NCBI RefSeq assembly: GCF_002090055.1
Contig: NZ_BBRH01000019.1
Coordinates: forward strand, 1-64,000
Reading direction: 5' to 3'
DNA length: 64,000 nt
Source: Demequina sp. NBRC 110051
Lineage (GTDB): Bacteria > Actinomycetota > Actinomycetes > Actinomycetales > Demequinaceae
A model generated the notes under the pieces. The model was not told the origin of the DNA and did no database searches. It saw only the letters and a program-made list of their open reading frames with translations. Of the stretch, positions 1 to 8,584 are shown in pieces. Within the stretch, counting starts at the first letter, position 1; every line of letters starts with the position of its first letter. Both the position numbers and the translations under genes were made by a program.

Positions 1-10
1 GTCATTCAAC

Positions 11-42
11 GAAGAGCCGCCCCGATGATGGGGCGGCTCTTC
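11..42 (+). terminator. Intrinsic-type hairpin at window start
   Basis: A perfect 13-bp stem (11-23 with 30-42) around a GATGAT loop. It probably ends the gene lying upstream of the window. The bases after it (gcatttgt) are only weakly T-rich. Confidence 0.7.
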
Positions 43-108
43 GCATTTGTAGGCACAATTGCATCGAGCCGGGGCGCCCACTGCCCCACCGAACGGAGCA
101 CCACCACC

Positions 109-1800
109 ATGGCTGACGACGACAAGCGAGACGAGCGCGCGCCGCGCGACCGCGATGACCGTGCACGGCGTTCTGACCGTCCTCAGCAGGGCGGATATCG
201 ACGCTATGAGCGTGACGGCGGCCAGGGGCGTCCGTCGGGTGACCGGGATGGTCAGCGTTCCGGCGGTTACCGGGGTGAGAGCCGGGGTGGCTCGCGTCCC
301 TCTGGCGACCGGGATGGTCAGCGTTCCGGCGGTTACCGGGGTGAGAGCCGGGGTGGCTCGCGTCCCTCTGGCGACCGGGATGGTCAGCGTTCCGGCGGTT
401 ACCGGGGTGAGAGCCGGGGTGGCTCGCGTCCCTCTGGTGGCGGCGACGGTTACCGGCGTTACGACCGTGACTCCCGCGATGGCGGTGAGCGTCGCTCTGG
501 TGGCTACCAGGGCAATCGTGACTCCCGTGACGGTGGTGAGCGTCGTTCTGGTGGCTACCAGGGGCGTCCGTCGGGTGACCGGGATGGTCAGCGTTCCGGC
601 GGTTACCGTGGCGACAACCGTGGAGGTTCGCGTCCTACTGGTGGTGGCGACGGTTACCGTCGTTACGACCGTGACTCCCGTGACGGTGGTGAGCGTCGCT
701 CTGGTGGCTACCAGGGGCGTCCGTCGGGTGACCGGGATGGTCAGCGTTCCGGCGGTTACCGTGGCGACAACCGTGGAGGTTCGCGTCCTACTGGTGGTGG
801 CGACGGCTACCGGCGCTACGACCGCGACTCCCGTGACGGTGGTGAGCGCGGCGGTTTCCGTCGCGACGCGGTGCGCCGCGACGACCGTCGCACCGAACGT
901 GAGGACGGCTCACGCCGCGGCGACCGCAGCACCAACCGTCCCGCCATTGAGGTGCCCGAGATCCCCGAAGAGATTTCGATTGGCCAGCTCGACCGCACTG
1001 TGCGCGCACGGCTGCGCACCCTCAGCAAGGACAATGCCGAGGATGTGGGCCGTCACCTCGTGATGGCCGGCATGCTCATGGACATTGATCCGGAGCGTGC
1101 CTACAAGCACGCACAGGTCGCTGCACAGCGCGCGGGACGCGTTGACGTGGTCCGCGAGGCCGCGGCACTGACCGCCTACGCGACCGGTCGCTACGCCGAA
1201 GCGCTGCGTGAGCTTCGCACAGTGCGCCGTCTCAACGGCTCCCACGAGCACCTGCCACTCATGGCGGACTGCGAGCGCGGTCTCGGTCGGCCCGAGCGCG
1301 CTATCGCGCTCGCACGCGAGCCCGAGGCCGCTCAACTCGACCCGCACACGCGAGTGGAGTTGGACATCGTGGTGGCCGGTGCGCGCGTTGACATGGGTGA
1401 CGCCGAGGCCGCCTTGGTGATGCTCGGTCGCCTTGAGACGAAGGACCCCGACCTCGCGGTCCGCATCGCGGGCGCGCGGGTCGAGGCGCTGCGCGCGCTC
1501 GGCCGCACCGACGAGGCCGACGTACTGTCCGGGACGCTTCCCGTTCCCGCGCCCGTCGAGGACCCGTGGGCGGACGAGATCACCCTGTATGACGTCGCAG
1601 AGCTTCCCGAGCCAGAGGAAGACGACTACCTGGACGACGATGAGGCTGAGGCTGAGGCTGAGGCTGAGGCTGAGGCTGAGGCTGAGGCTGAGGCTGAGGC
1701 TGAGGCTGAGCCCGAACCCGACCTCGAGGTCGAGGTCGAGGACGTCGACGCCGAGGACAGCGACGGCGACGGCTCCGACGCGGGGGAGGAGCGCGCGTGA
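109..1800 (+). CDS. Low-complexity Arg/Gly/Ser/Asp-rich protein with TPR-like C-terminal half (Rv1691-type)
   Basis: I place the start at ATG 109, behind the purine stretch gaacggagca; the open frame extends to 25 without support. The 563-residue product has three parts. Residues 1-280 are Arg/Gly/Ser/Asp/Tyr-rich tandem repeats (RSGGYRG, GYRRYDRDSRD), probably disordered and RNA- or polyanion-binding by composition. Residues about 285-480 look helical and TPR-like (ALRELRTVRRLNG, RALGRTDEADVLSG). The tail carries about 11 Glu-Ala pairs and an acidic end. Position directly before a HAD phosphatase, a 58-residue protein and tlyA matches the Mycobacterium tuberculosis Rv1691-Rv1694 order, where Rv1691 is a TPR-type protein. 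Molecular function is unknown. The stop overlaps the GTG of the next gene, so translational coupling is likely. Confidence 0.85.
   Translation: MADDDKRDERAPRDRDDRARRSDRPQQGGYRRYERDGGQGRPSGDRDGQRSGGYRGESRGGSRPSGDRDGQRSGGYRGESRGGSRPSGDRDGQRSGGYRGESRGGSRPSGGGDGYRRYDRDSRDGGERRSGGYQGNRDSRDGGERRSGGYQGRPSGDRDGQRSGGYRGDNRGGSRPTGGGDGYRRYDRDSRDGGERRSGGYQGRPSGDRDGQRSGGYRGDNRGGSRPTGGGDGYRRYDRDSRDGGERGGFRRDAVRRDDRRTEREDGSRRGDRSTNRPAIEVPEIPEEISIGQLDRTVRARLRTLSKDNAEDVGRHLVMAGMLMDIDPERAYKHAQVAAQRAGRVDVVREAAALTAYATGRYAEALRELRTVRRLNGSHEHLPLMADCERGLGRPERAIALAREPEAAQLDPHTRVELDIVVAGARVDMGDAEAALVMLGRLETKDPDLAVRIAGARVEALRALGRTDEADVLSGTLPVPAPVEDPWADEITLYDVAELPEPEEDDYLDDDEAEAEAEAEAEAEAEAEAEAEAEPEPDLEVEVEDVDAEDSDGDGSDAGEERA
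229..426 (+). repeat. Three tandem 66-bp coding repeats
   Basis: Units at 229-294, 295-360 and 361-426 are nearly identical and each encodes 22 residues of the RPSGDRDGQRSGGYRG type. They lie in frame within the low-complexity protein, so unit gain or loss would keep the frame. Confidence 0.9.
561..866 (+). repeat. Two tandem 153-bp coding repeats
   Basis: Units at 561-713 and 714-866 encode 51 residues each, combining the GDRDGQRSGGYRG block with a GDGYRRYDRDSRDGGER block. They are nearly identical at DNA level, which suggests recent duplication. Confidence 0.85.
1642..1710 (+). repeat. Hexanucleotide microsatellite (GAGGCT)n
   Basis: Eleven in-frame copies of GAGGCT plus a final GAG encode alternating Glu-Ala. 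A hexamer array is slippage-prone but frame-neutral, so it would vary the length of the acidic tail between strains. Confidence 0.9.
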
Positions 1801-2804
1801 GCGGCCTGCTCGGCACCGACGTCCCGCTATTCGAGGCGCACGATGCAGCGCTCGTTGACCTTGACGGCGTCGCCTACCGTGGGCCTCACGCCATCCCGAC
1901 GGCGCCGGCGGGTCTCGCCGCGGCGCGCGCCGCTGGCATGCGCATCGTGTTTGTGACCAACAACGCCAGCCGCGAGCCCGGGACGGTCGCCTCGCACCTC
2001 ACGGAGTTGGGCATGCCCACCGAGACCCACGAGGTGCTGACCGCGGCGCAGGCGGTGGCCCGCATGGTCGCCGAGGAACTTCCCGCGGGCTCGCCCATCT
2101 TGGTGGTTGGAGGCCAGGGTCTCCGCACCGCGCTGACCGAGGTGGGTATGACGCTCGTGGACTCGGCCGACCCGACGCCCGCTGCGGTGGTGCAAGGATT
2201 CCACCCTGAGGTGTCGTGGAACGACTTCGCCGAGGCGTCTTACGCGATCACGGCGGGCGCGAAGTTCTTCGCCTCGAACCGCGATCTCACCATTCCCAAT
2301 CATCGGGGCACCGCGCCGGGCAACGGCGCGCTCGTCAATGTGGTGGTCACCGCCACCGGCGTGGAGCCGCCGAGCGCGGGGAAACCCGAGCCGGAGATGT
2401 TCCGACTCGCGGCCAAGCAGGCCGAATCGGCGCGCCCGATGGTGATCGGCGACCGCCTCGACACCGACCTCAAGGGCGGCAACGCCGCCGGCATCCCGGG
2501 ACTGATGGTCCTCACTGGTGTCAACGATGGGCGCGACGCCATTCTCGCGCCCGCGGACCAGCGTCCGTCGTACATCGGCCGTGACCTGGGCTGCCTTGCC
2601 CACCCCCACCCGGCCCCCAAGCGGGACGGCGACCGCTGGAAGGTGCGTGAGGCATCGGCCCGCGTCGTGGACGGACGCCTCATGGTGCACGGTGACGACG
2701 AGTTGGACCGTCTGCGCGCGGCGTGCGCAGCGGCGTGGGAGGCCGCAGACGCCGGAGAGACCGTGAGTATTGAGGGTGTGGACCGCATCGGAGTAGCCTC
2801 ATGA
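1797..2804 (+). CDS. HAD-superfamily phosphatase (Rv1692-type)
   Basis: A 335-residue HAD IIA-type hydrolase. The nucleophile motif is LVDLDGVAY (Asp21 and Asp23), followed by VTNNAS (motif II) and GDRLDTDLKGG (motif IV), with a cap domain between. The M. tuberculosis counterpart in the same position, Rv1692, is described as a D,L-glycerol-3-phosphate phosphatase, so a similar role in recycling lipid-derived glycerol phosphate is plausible; substrate is inferred from position and family only. The GTG start overlaps the previous stop (GTGA) and the TGA stop overlaps the next ATG, so the gene sits in a tightly coupled operon. Confidence 0.9.
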   Translation: MSGLLGTDVPLFEAHDAALVDLDGVAYRGPHAIPTAPAGLAAARAAGMRIVFVTNNASREPGTVASHLTELGMPTETHEVLTAAQAVARMVAEELPAGSPILVVGGQGLRTALTEVGMTLVDSADPTPAAVVQGFHPEVSWNDFAEASYAITAGAKFFASNRDLTIPNHRGTAPGNGALVNVVVTATGVEPPSAGKPEPEMFRLAAKQAESARPMVIGDRLDTDLKGGNAAGIPGLMVLTGVNDGRDAILAPADQRPSYIGRDLGCLAHPHPAPKRDGDRWKVREASARVVDGRLMVHGDDELDRLRAACAAAWEAADAGETVSIEGVDRIGVAS

Positions 2805-2977
2805 CCATGGGCGAGATTAACGAGCACCGCGAGCCGCTGGGCGAGGTCGACTACCCCGCCGAGGTGAAGGCCGCGCTGCAGGCGGTGACCGAGGTACCCG
2901 AGGACCTGGATCAGCAGGCCGAGTACTTCGAGCGGATCCAGACGTCGCTGTCGAACCGCCTGCGCGACGACCAGTAG
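2801..2977 (+). CDS. Conserved 58-residue protein (Rv1693-type)
   Basis: A short gene translated from ATG 2801 (overlapping the previous TGA as ATGA) to TAG 2975, directly abutting tlyA. The 58-residue product starts MTMGEINEHREPLGEVDY and ends SNRLRDDQ; it is acidic, with no membrane segment or cysteine. A protein of nearly the same size lies between the HAD phosphatase and tlyA in M. tuberculosis (Rv1693), so the position is conserved. Function is unknown. A second in-frame ATG at 2807 is an alternative start. Confidence 0.8.
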   Translation: MTMGEINEHREPLGEVDYPAEVKAALQAVTEVPEDLDQQAEYFERIQTSLSNRLRDDQ

Positions 2978-3808
2978 ATGCGACTTGACCGCGCGCTCGC
3001 CGAGCGTGCTTTGGCCCGGTCGCGCTCCCACGCTCAAGAACTGATCGCCGCCGGCGCGGTCACCGTCGACGGACGCGCCGTCTCGAAGCCGTCCCTGGAC
3101 GTCAGCGACAGCGCGGACATCGTGGTGACGGGCGACGCGGCCCGGTACGTGTCGCGTGCGGCGCACAAATTGGTCGGCGCGCTCGAGCGCTGCATGCCCC
3201 TGGGGCTGACGGTGCAGGGAACCTATGCGCTCGACGCTGGCGCGTCCACGGGTGGGTTCACGCAGGTGCTCCTCGAGCACGGCGCCGCACACGTGCGCGC
3301 GGTCGATGTGGGCCACGACCAGCTCGCTCCGAGCGTGCGTGAGGACCCCCACGTCACCCACGTCGAGGGGCTGAACGTGCGCTACCTGAGCGCGGATGAC
3401 GAGGGTGCGGGCGTCGCGCTCGTGGTCTCCGACCTGTCGTTCATCTCGTTGCCGATCGTGATCCCTGCCTTGGTGGATTTCGCGGCGGCCGATGCGGATT
3501 TTCTGTTGATGGTCAAGCCTCAGTTTGAGTTGGGTCGCCGTGCGCTGACCGGACGAGGTGTGGTCGCCGACCCGCGCGACCGCGCCCGGGCGGTGACCGG
3601 CGTGGCCGCGGCGATGGAGGCATCGGGCCTGGTCATTCACGAGGTTGCCCGCAGCGCCCTGCCGGGGCCCGAGGGCAATGTGGAGTTCTTCGTGTGGGGC
3701 TCGGGAGCATGGCAGGCTAGGGGGCAGCAGCCCGACAGAAGCGGCCGTCCCGTGCTCACGGGCGGTGCGCTCAGCGACCGCATCGAGGAGGAGGCCCTCG
3801 CCGTATGA
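2978..3808 (+). CDS. tlyA: rRNA 2'-O-ribose methyltransferase TlyA
   Basis: A 276-residue protein with an N-terminal S4 RNA-binding domain (residues 1-60, MRLDRALAERALARSRSHAQ) and an FtsJ-like methyltransferase domain (LDAGASTGGFTQVLLEHG at about residues 85-102, VVSDLSFISLP, MVKPQFELG). In actinobacteria TlyA methylates 2'-O-ribose of cytidines in 16S and 23S rRNA and influences capreomycin sensitivity. The ATG follows the previous stop with no gap and the stop overlaps the ATG of nadK. Conserved neighbours (Rv1691 to nadK and recN) support the call. Confidence 0.95.
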   Translation: MRLDRALAERALARSRSHAQELIAAGAVTVDGRAVSKPSLDVSDSADIVVTGDAARYVSRAAHKLVGALERCMPLGLTVQGTYALDAGASTGGFTQVLLEHGAAHVRAVDVGHDQLAPSVREDPHVTHVEGLNVRYLSADDEGAGVALVVSDLSFISLPIVIPALVDFAAADADFLLMVKPQFELGRRALTGRGVVADPRDRARAVTGVAAAMEASGLVIHEVARSALPGPEGNVEFFVWGSGAWQARGQQPDRSGRPVLTGGALSDRIEEEALAV

Positions 3809-4758
3809 GCCGCACGATCCTGATCGTCTCTAACCCGCACCGTGCGCAGACGCTCGAGGCGGGCGCGGAGGTCGCGCGCGCTCTCGAGGATGCGGGCATC
3901 GCGGTCTGCACTTCGCTCAGCGCCGTGCCACGTGACGATGTCGAGGCGGCCATCGTGCTCGGTGGCGACGGCACCATGCTGCACGCCGCCCACCTGACGC
4001 ACGGCACGGGCATCCCGCTGCTCGGGGTGAACCTGGGACGCGTGGGGTTCCTGGCCGAACTTGAGCGCGATGACGTGGTGGCGGCGGCCGACCGGCTCGC
4101 GCGCGGCGACTACACGATCGAGGAACGCCGCACCCTCAGCGCCACCGTGCGGCGCCCCGACGGTTCCGTCGAGTCCGGGTGGGCGCTCAATGAGGCCACG
4201 CTCGAACGCGTCAACCGCCTGCGCACCCTCGAGGTCGCGGTCGCGGTCGATTCGCGTCCGCTGTCCTCATTCGGTTGCGACGGCGTGGTGATCGCGACGG
4301 CGACGGGCTCCACGGCGCACGCGTTCTCCGCGGGTGGTCCCGTGATCTGGCCCAACGTCGACGCGCTGCTGATGGTGCCCCTCGCCGCCCACGCGCTCTT
4401 CGCGCGACCGCTGGTGGTGGGGCCCGATTCGGTGTTCACGCTTGAAGTGGTGGCTTCATCGGAGGCGGACGGCCAGGTGGTGCTCGACGGCGCGCGTTCG
4501 CTCGCGATGCCGCCCGGCAGCAGGCTCGAGGTGCGTCGCGGCCACGAGATCGTGCGCCTGGCGCGCATGTCCGCGGCGCCCTTCACCGAGCGCCTTGTAC
4601 AGAAGTTCAACCTGCCCACCAATGGCTGGCGCGGCGAGCGAGGGCAGACCACGCCCATCGGCCATGAGATCGGCGTGCACGGACGGGCCACCCGCCATGC
4701 CCTCCAGGACCTAGTTCCGCCGTTCGACGGTGTCGAGGCCGCCGGCGAGGACGCCTGA
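3805..4758 (+). CDS. nadK: NAD kinase
   Basis: A 317-residue ATP-NAD kinase making NADP from NAD in the cytosol. The diagnostic GGDGTMLHAA motif is at about residue 53, followed by GVNLGRVGFLAE and the substrate-binding segment ATATGSTAHAFSAGGP. The ATG start overlaps the tlyA stop (ATGA). The next gene, recN, starts 1 base after the nadK TGA. The tlyA-nadK-recN order is typical of actinobacteria. Confidence 0.96.
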   Translation: MSRTILIVSNPHRAQTLEAGAEVARALEDAGIAVCTSLSAVPRDDVEAAIVLGGDGTMLHAAHLTHGTGIPLLGVNLGRVGFLAELERDDVVAAADRLARGDYTIEERRTLSATVRRPDGSVESGWALNEATLERVNRLRTLEVAVAVDSRPLSSFGCDGVVIATATGSTAHAFSAGGPVIWPNVDALLMVPLAAHALFARPLVVGPDSVFTLEVVASSEADGQVVLDGARSLAMPPGSRLEVRRGHEIVRLARMSAAPFTERLVQKFNLPTNGWRGERGQTTPIGHEIGVHGRATRHALQDLVPPFDGVEAAGEDA

Positions 4759-4759
4759 C

Positions 4760-6451
4760 GTGCTGCATGAGCTGAGCATTGCCGACCTCGGCGTCATCGA
4801 GTCGGCGCGCATCGAGCTGGGGCCGGGCCTGACCTGCGTCACCGGCGAGACGGGCGCGGGCAAGACGATGGTGCTGACCGGCCTGGGGCTCATCCTGGGC
4901 GCCAAGACCGTGCCGGCCACCGTGCGATCCGGTGCCGACGCGGCCCTCGCGGAGGCGATCCTCGACATCCCGCCGGCCTCCGACGCCGCCGCTCAGCTCG
5001 AGGACGCGGCCGTGAGGCTCGAGGAGGACGGCACCGTCATCGTGGCCCGCACCGTCGGCGCCACGACCCGCTCGCGCACCGTGATCGGTGGACGCACCGT
5101 GCCGCAGTCGCTCCTGGCGGACATCGCGGGCGACCTGGTGACCGTGCACGGCCAGTCGGATCAGGTGCGTCTGCGCTCGAGCGCACGCCAGCGCGACACC
5201 TTGGACGCGCACGGCGATGTCTCGCATCGCGGCGTGCTCGCCGCGTATCGCGAGGCATGGCAGGACTGGACCGAGGCTTCGGCTGCCCTGGCCGCCATGG
5301 AGGAGGGTGCCGAGGCCGAGCGCGCGGAGGTGGCGCGGCTGCGCGACGACCTCGCGGCGGTGGACGCCCTCGGGCCCGAGCCGGGCGAGGACGCGCAGCT
5401 CGAGGCGGAGGTGCGCGTGCTCGAGAATGCCGAGGCTGTCCGCACCGGCGCGGCCGGAGCCCACGAACTGATCGCCGGCGACCAGGAGTTCACCGTCGTC
5501 GCCGCCATCGAATCGGCACGCCGCGCGCTCGCCGATGCGGCCCGTCACGACGACCGCCTCGCGGACTACGAGCGGCGCCTCGCGGACTTCTCGTACGGGG
5601 CGTCAGACGTGGCGACGGAACTGGCGTCCTACCTGGACGGGCTGGACGCGGACCCCGCGCGGCTCGACGAGATCCACGCGCGCCGCTCGGACCTCGCGGG
5701 ACTCATGCGGCGCCTCGGAGTACCCGACCTCGACGGAGTGCTGGCTTACGCCGAGCGCGCGCGCCCCCGCGTGGCCGCCGACGACGACTGGGACGCGACC
5801 CTGGACGCGCGCCGCGACGCGGCGCGCCGGGCGCGCGCCGCGCTCGACGACGCCGCCGCGGCCCTCCATGACTCTCGCACCGCCGTGGCCGGGTCCCTCG
5901 CGAGCGCCGTCGACGCGGAACTGGGCCGCCTCGCGATGCCCGACGCCTCCGTGCGTATCGACGTCACGCCCGCCGACCCGGCGGCACACGGCGCTGACGC
6001 GATCGCCTTCACTCTCGCCTCGCATCCCGGCGCGCCGCACCGGCCCATCGCCGATGCCGCCTCGGGAGGCGAGCTGTCGCGCATCATGCTTGCGCTCGAG
6101 GTGTCGCTCGCCGCTCACGGCGCCGACGAACCGCGCACCTTCGTGTTCGACGAGGTCGACGCGGGCGTGGGAGGCAAGGCGGCGATCGCGGTGGGCAACC
6201 GCCTTGCCGAGCTGGCCCGCACCCACCAGGTGATCGTCGTCACCCACCTCGCCCAGGTCGCCGCCTTCGCCGACGCTCACGTGGTCGTGGCGAAGACCAC
6301 CGATGGGGCGGTCACCCGCGCGCAGGTCTCACGCGTCGACGGGGACGCCCGCGTGGAAGAGATCGCGCGGCTGCTGTCGGGCCAAGAGGAGTCATCTGCC
6401 GCACGCGCCCACGCGCTTGAGCTGTTGGAGGCATCCCGCGTGGCACGATGA
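4760..6451 (+). CDS. recN: DNA repair protein RecN
   Basis: A 563-residue SMC-like ATPase involved in double-strand-break repair. Walker A is GETGAGKT (residues 29-36), a long coiled-coil middle runs roughly from residue 160 to 370, and the C-terminal head carries the signature SGGELSR (about 435) and Walker B FVFDEVD (about 461). I chose GTG 4760 because the open frame upstream overlaps nadK by 29 bases, and the product then begins LHELSIADLGVIESA, the family N-terminus. Confidence 0.95.
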   Translation: MLHELSIADLGVIESARIELGPGLTCVTGETGAGKTMVLTGLGLILGAKTVPATVRSGADAALAEAILDIPPASDAAAQLEDAAVRLEEDGTVIVARTVGATTRSRTVIGGRTVPQSLLADIAGDLVTVHGQSDQVRLRSSARQRDTLDAHGDVSHRGVLAAYREAWQDWTEASAALAAMEEGAEAERAEVARLRDDLAAVDALGPEPGEDAQLEAEVRVLENAEAVRTGAAGAHELIAGDQEFTVVAAIESARRALADAARHDDRLADYERRLADFSYGASDVATELASYLDGLDADPARLDEIHARRSDLAGLMRRLGVPDLDGVLAYAERARPRVAADDDWDATLDARRDAARRARAALDDAAAALHDSRTAVAGSLASAVDAELGRLAMPDASVRIDVTPADPAAHGADAIAFTLASHPGAPHRPIADAASGGELSRIMLALEVSLAAHGADEPRTFVFDEVDAGVGGKAAIAVGNRLAELARTHQVIVVTHLAQVAAFADAHVVVAKTTDGAVTRAQVSRVDGDARVEEIARLLSGQEESSAARAHALELLEASRVAR

Positions 6452-6455
6452 GGCC

Positions 6456-7610
6456 ATGAGTCGTACCGTGTCGAAGGGTGGCGCGGGCGACGGCACCATC
6501 GTCGGACCCGTGCGCGTCGATCACACCGTTACCGCCCTCATGCGTCATCTGCGCAAGGGCGACATCGCGGTGGTCGACGTCATGGACCTCGATCAGCGTT
6601 CCGCCGAGGCCTTGGTCTCGGCGCAGCCAGCCGCCGTCGTCAACGCCCGCCCGTCCATCTCCGGCCGCTATCCCGCTGGCGGTCCGCGCGTCCTGCTCGA
6701 CGCCGGAATTCCGCTGATCGATGCCGCCGGACCCTCCGTGCTGGACCTCAAGGACGGCGCCACCGCCACCATCACCGGGGGCGACATCGCCGTCGCGGAT
6801 ACCGTGGTGGCATCCGGCACCGTGCTGGACGCCGACGCCCTGGTCGAGGCAATGCGAGGCGCCGCCGACGGCATGCGCGTGCAGCTCCAGATGTTCACCG
6901 CGAACGCCATGGAGCAGGTGCTCCACGAGGGCGACGTGCTCCTTGAGGGCCAGGGACTGCCGGCCATCGGAGTGGACCTCACCGGGCGCCACGTCGTGGT
7001 GGTCGCCCCTGGCTATCGCCATCGCGAGCAGTTGCGCGAGATCCGGCGCTATCTGCGCGACGTCCGTCCCGTGGTGATCGCCGTCGATCAGGCGGCCGAT
7101 GCCGCACTTGACCTGGGTCCGGCCGCCACCGTGCTGGTGGGAGACCTCGAGACGATGGGGGAGGGTGCGCTCAGCGCCGCCTCCCACGCCGTGGTCCACT
7201 CGCCGCGCGGCGGTGACGGTGGACGCGCCCGCGCCGAGGCGCTCGGCATCGACCACACGCAGGCGGAGTCCGGGCTGTCGGCCGTGGACCTCGCGATCCT
7301 GATCGCTCACGCCGGCGGCGCCGAGGTGATCGTCACGGTCGGCGTGGACGCCCGCTTGATGGACTTCCTCGAGGCGCCTCAGGGCGACACCGCCGGAACG
7401 TTCCTCGCGCGCCTCAGCGCCGGCGGTTCGCTTGTCGACGCGACCACCCTTGCCCTCGTCTATCGACACCGCTTCAGCGCATGGTCCCTGATAGCCCTGG
7501 TCGCCGCGGCCTTCGCCGCGCTGGGGGCGGCCATCTGGGTCACCCCTGGTGGTCGAGCATGGGTCGGGGACGGGTGGACCGCGCTCACCTCGTGGATCGG
7601 AGTGGGCTGA
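6456..7610 (+). CDS. steA: SteA-like cytokinetic-ring-associated protein (Rv1697 family)
   Basis: A 384-residue protein starting at ATG 6456, four bases after the recN stop; the longer open frame upstream lies inside recN. The body resembles the thiamin-pyrophosphokinase-like fold (VVVAPGYRHREQLREIRRYL, AVDQAADAALDLG, VVHSPRGGDGG) and there is one C-terminal membrane helix (WSLIALVAAAFAALGAAIWV). In Corynebacterium glutamicum SteA works with SteB in cell division. The stop overlaps the ATG of the steB-like gene, so the pair is coupled. Function here is inferred from family and synteny. Confidence 0.88.
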   Translation: MSRTVSKGGAGDGTIVGPVRVDHTVTALMRHLRKGDIAVVDVMDLDQRSAEALVSAQPAAVVNARPSISGRYPAGGPRVLLDAGIPLIDAAGPSVLDLKDGATATITGGDIAVADTVVASGTVLDADALVEAMRGAADGMRVQLQMFTANAMEQVLHEGDVLLEGQGLPAIGVDLTGRHVVVVAPGYRHREQLREIRRYLRDVRPVVIAVDQAADAALDLGPAATVLVGDLETMGEGALSAASHAVVHSPRGGDGGRARAEALGIDHTQAESGLSAVDLAILIAHAGGAEVIVTVGVDARLMDFLEAPQGDTAGTFLARLSAGGSLVDATTLALVYRHRFSAWSLIALVAAAFAALGAAIWVTPGGRAWVGDGWTALTSWIGVG

Positions 7611-8533
7611 TGAAGGACTTCCGCTACCACGTGGTGTCCCTGACGGCGGTGTTCCTTGCGCTCGCCATCGGCGTGGTGCTGGGCTCGGGCCCCATGCGCA
7701 CCGCGCTCGTGGGCGAACAGGACGAGCGCATCGCGACGCTCGAGGAGGATCTCGCCGCGGCCGATGACGAGATCGCCGGACAGCGCGACGAGGCTCTCGC
7801 GGGGGAGCAGTACGCCGACGAGACTGCCGCCGGGCTCCTGCCCGGAGCGCTCGAGGGAACCTCCGTCGCAGTGATCTCGGTGGGAGAGCCCGCCGAGGCC
7901 GACGTCGCCGCTCTGGGCGAGCGCCTGGTGCAGTCCGGCGCCGCCGTCGCGGGCCAGGTGACGCTCGGCGAGGCTTGGACCGACCCGGCTCAGGCGGCCT
8001 TCCGCAACTCGCTGGCATCGACTCTCGCGCCCAACCTCGTGGGAGTCGACACCGACGCCGCGCCCAACATCGTCCTGGGCCACGCGCTGGCGCAGGCGCT
8101 GATGCCGGGGGCAGGCCCTGCCGCCGACGACGACGGCGACGCGGGCGAGCGTGCGGGCCTGTTGCTCGAACTCCTCACGGAGTCCGAGATGATCAGCGGC
8201 TCCGTCACGGGAGACGTGACTGGCGTCGTGATGGCGGCCGGTACGGGCGCCGACGACGTCGAAGACCGGACCACGGCGTCGGTCGCCTACGCGGACGTCG
8301 CGGGAGTGCTCGCCGACTACGCACAGGGCGTCGCGGTCGCCTCGGGCGTCGACCACGAGGGAGACGTGCCGAGCGCGGTACGGAACTCGCCCACAGCATC
8401 GGCCCTGGTCACGACTGTAGTGACGGGGCTCGACTATTACGGACGCATCACCACGCCGCTCGCGCTCGCGCAGAATATCGCGGGTGAGGTGGCGACCTAC
8501 GGGCCCGGCGACGGACGGAGCATGCTGCCCTAG
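7610..8533 (+). CDS. steB: SteB / MctB-family copper-transporter-like protein (Rv1698 family)
   Basis: A 307-residue protein from ATG 7610, overlapping the steA TGA. One N-terminal membrane segment (SLTAVFLALAIGVVLGSGP, residues about 9-28) is followed by a short coiled coil and an extracytoplasmic alpha/beta domain. The family is annotated as copper transporter (MctB, Rv1698) in mycobacteria and as SteB, the SteA partner in division, in Corynebacterium. Adjacency to steA favours the division role; neither is shown by sequence alone. Confidence 0.85.
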   Translation: MKDFRYHVVSLTAVFLALAIGVVLGSGPMRTALVGEQDERIATLEEDLAAADDEIAGQRDEALAGEQYADETAAGLLPGALEGTSVAVISVGEPAEADVAALGERLVQSGAAVAGQVTLGEAWTDPAQAAFRNSLASTLAPNLVGVDTDAAPNIVLGHALAQALMPGAGPAADDDGDAGERAGLLLELLTESEMISGSVTGDVTGVVMAAGTGADDVEDRTTASVAYADVAGVLADYAQGVAVASGVDHEGDVPSAVRNSPTASALVTTVVTGLDYYGRITTPLALAQNIAGEVATYGPGDGRSMLP

Positions 8534-8570
8534 CGCGGGTGTCGGGGCGCGCGCGAGGCCCGTTCGGTGT

Positions 8571-8584
8571 TAGAGTTGAAGCCC
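8571..8584 (+). promoter_or_regulatory. Leaderless promoter of pyrG
   Basis: A TAGAGT -10 hexamer (8571-8576) lies 8 bases before GTG 8585, so transcription would start at or next to the start codon. No Shine-Dalgarno sequence precedes that GTG. Confidence 0.55.

Noticed and set aside
229..866. Regular repeats resembling an array
   Set aside because: Repeats are in-frame coding units without unique spacers, so not a CRISPR array.
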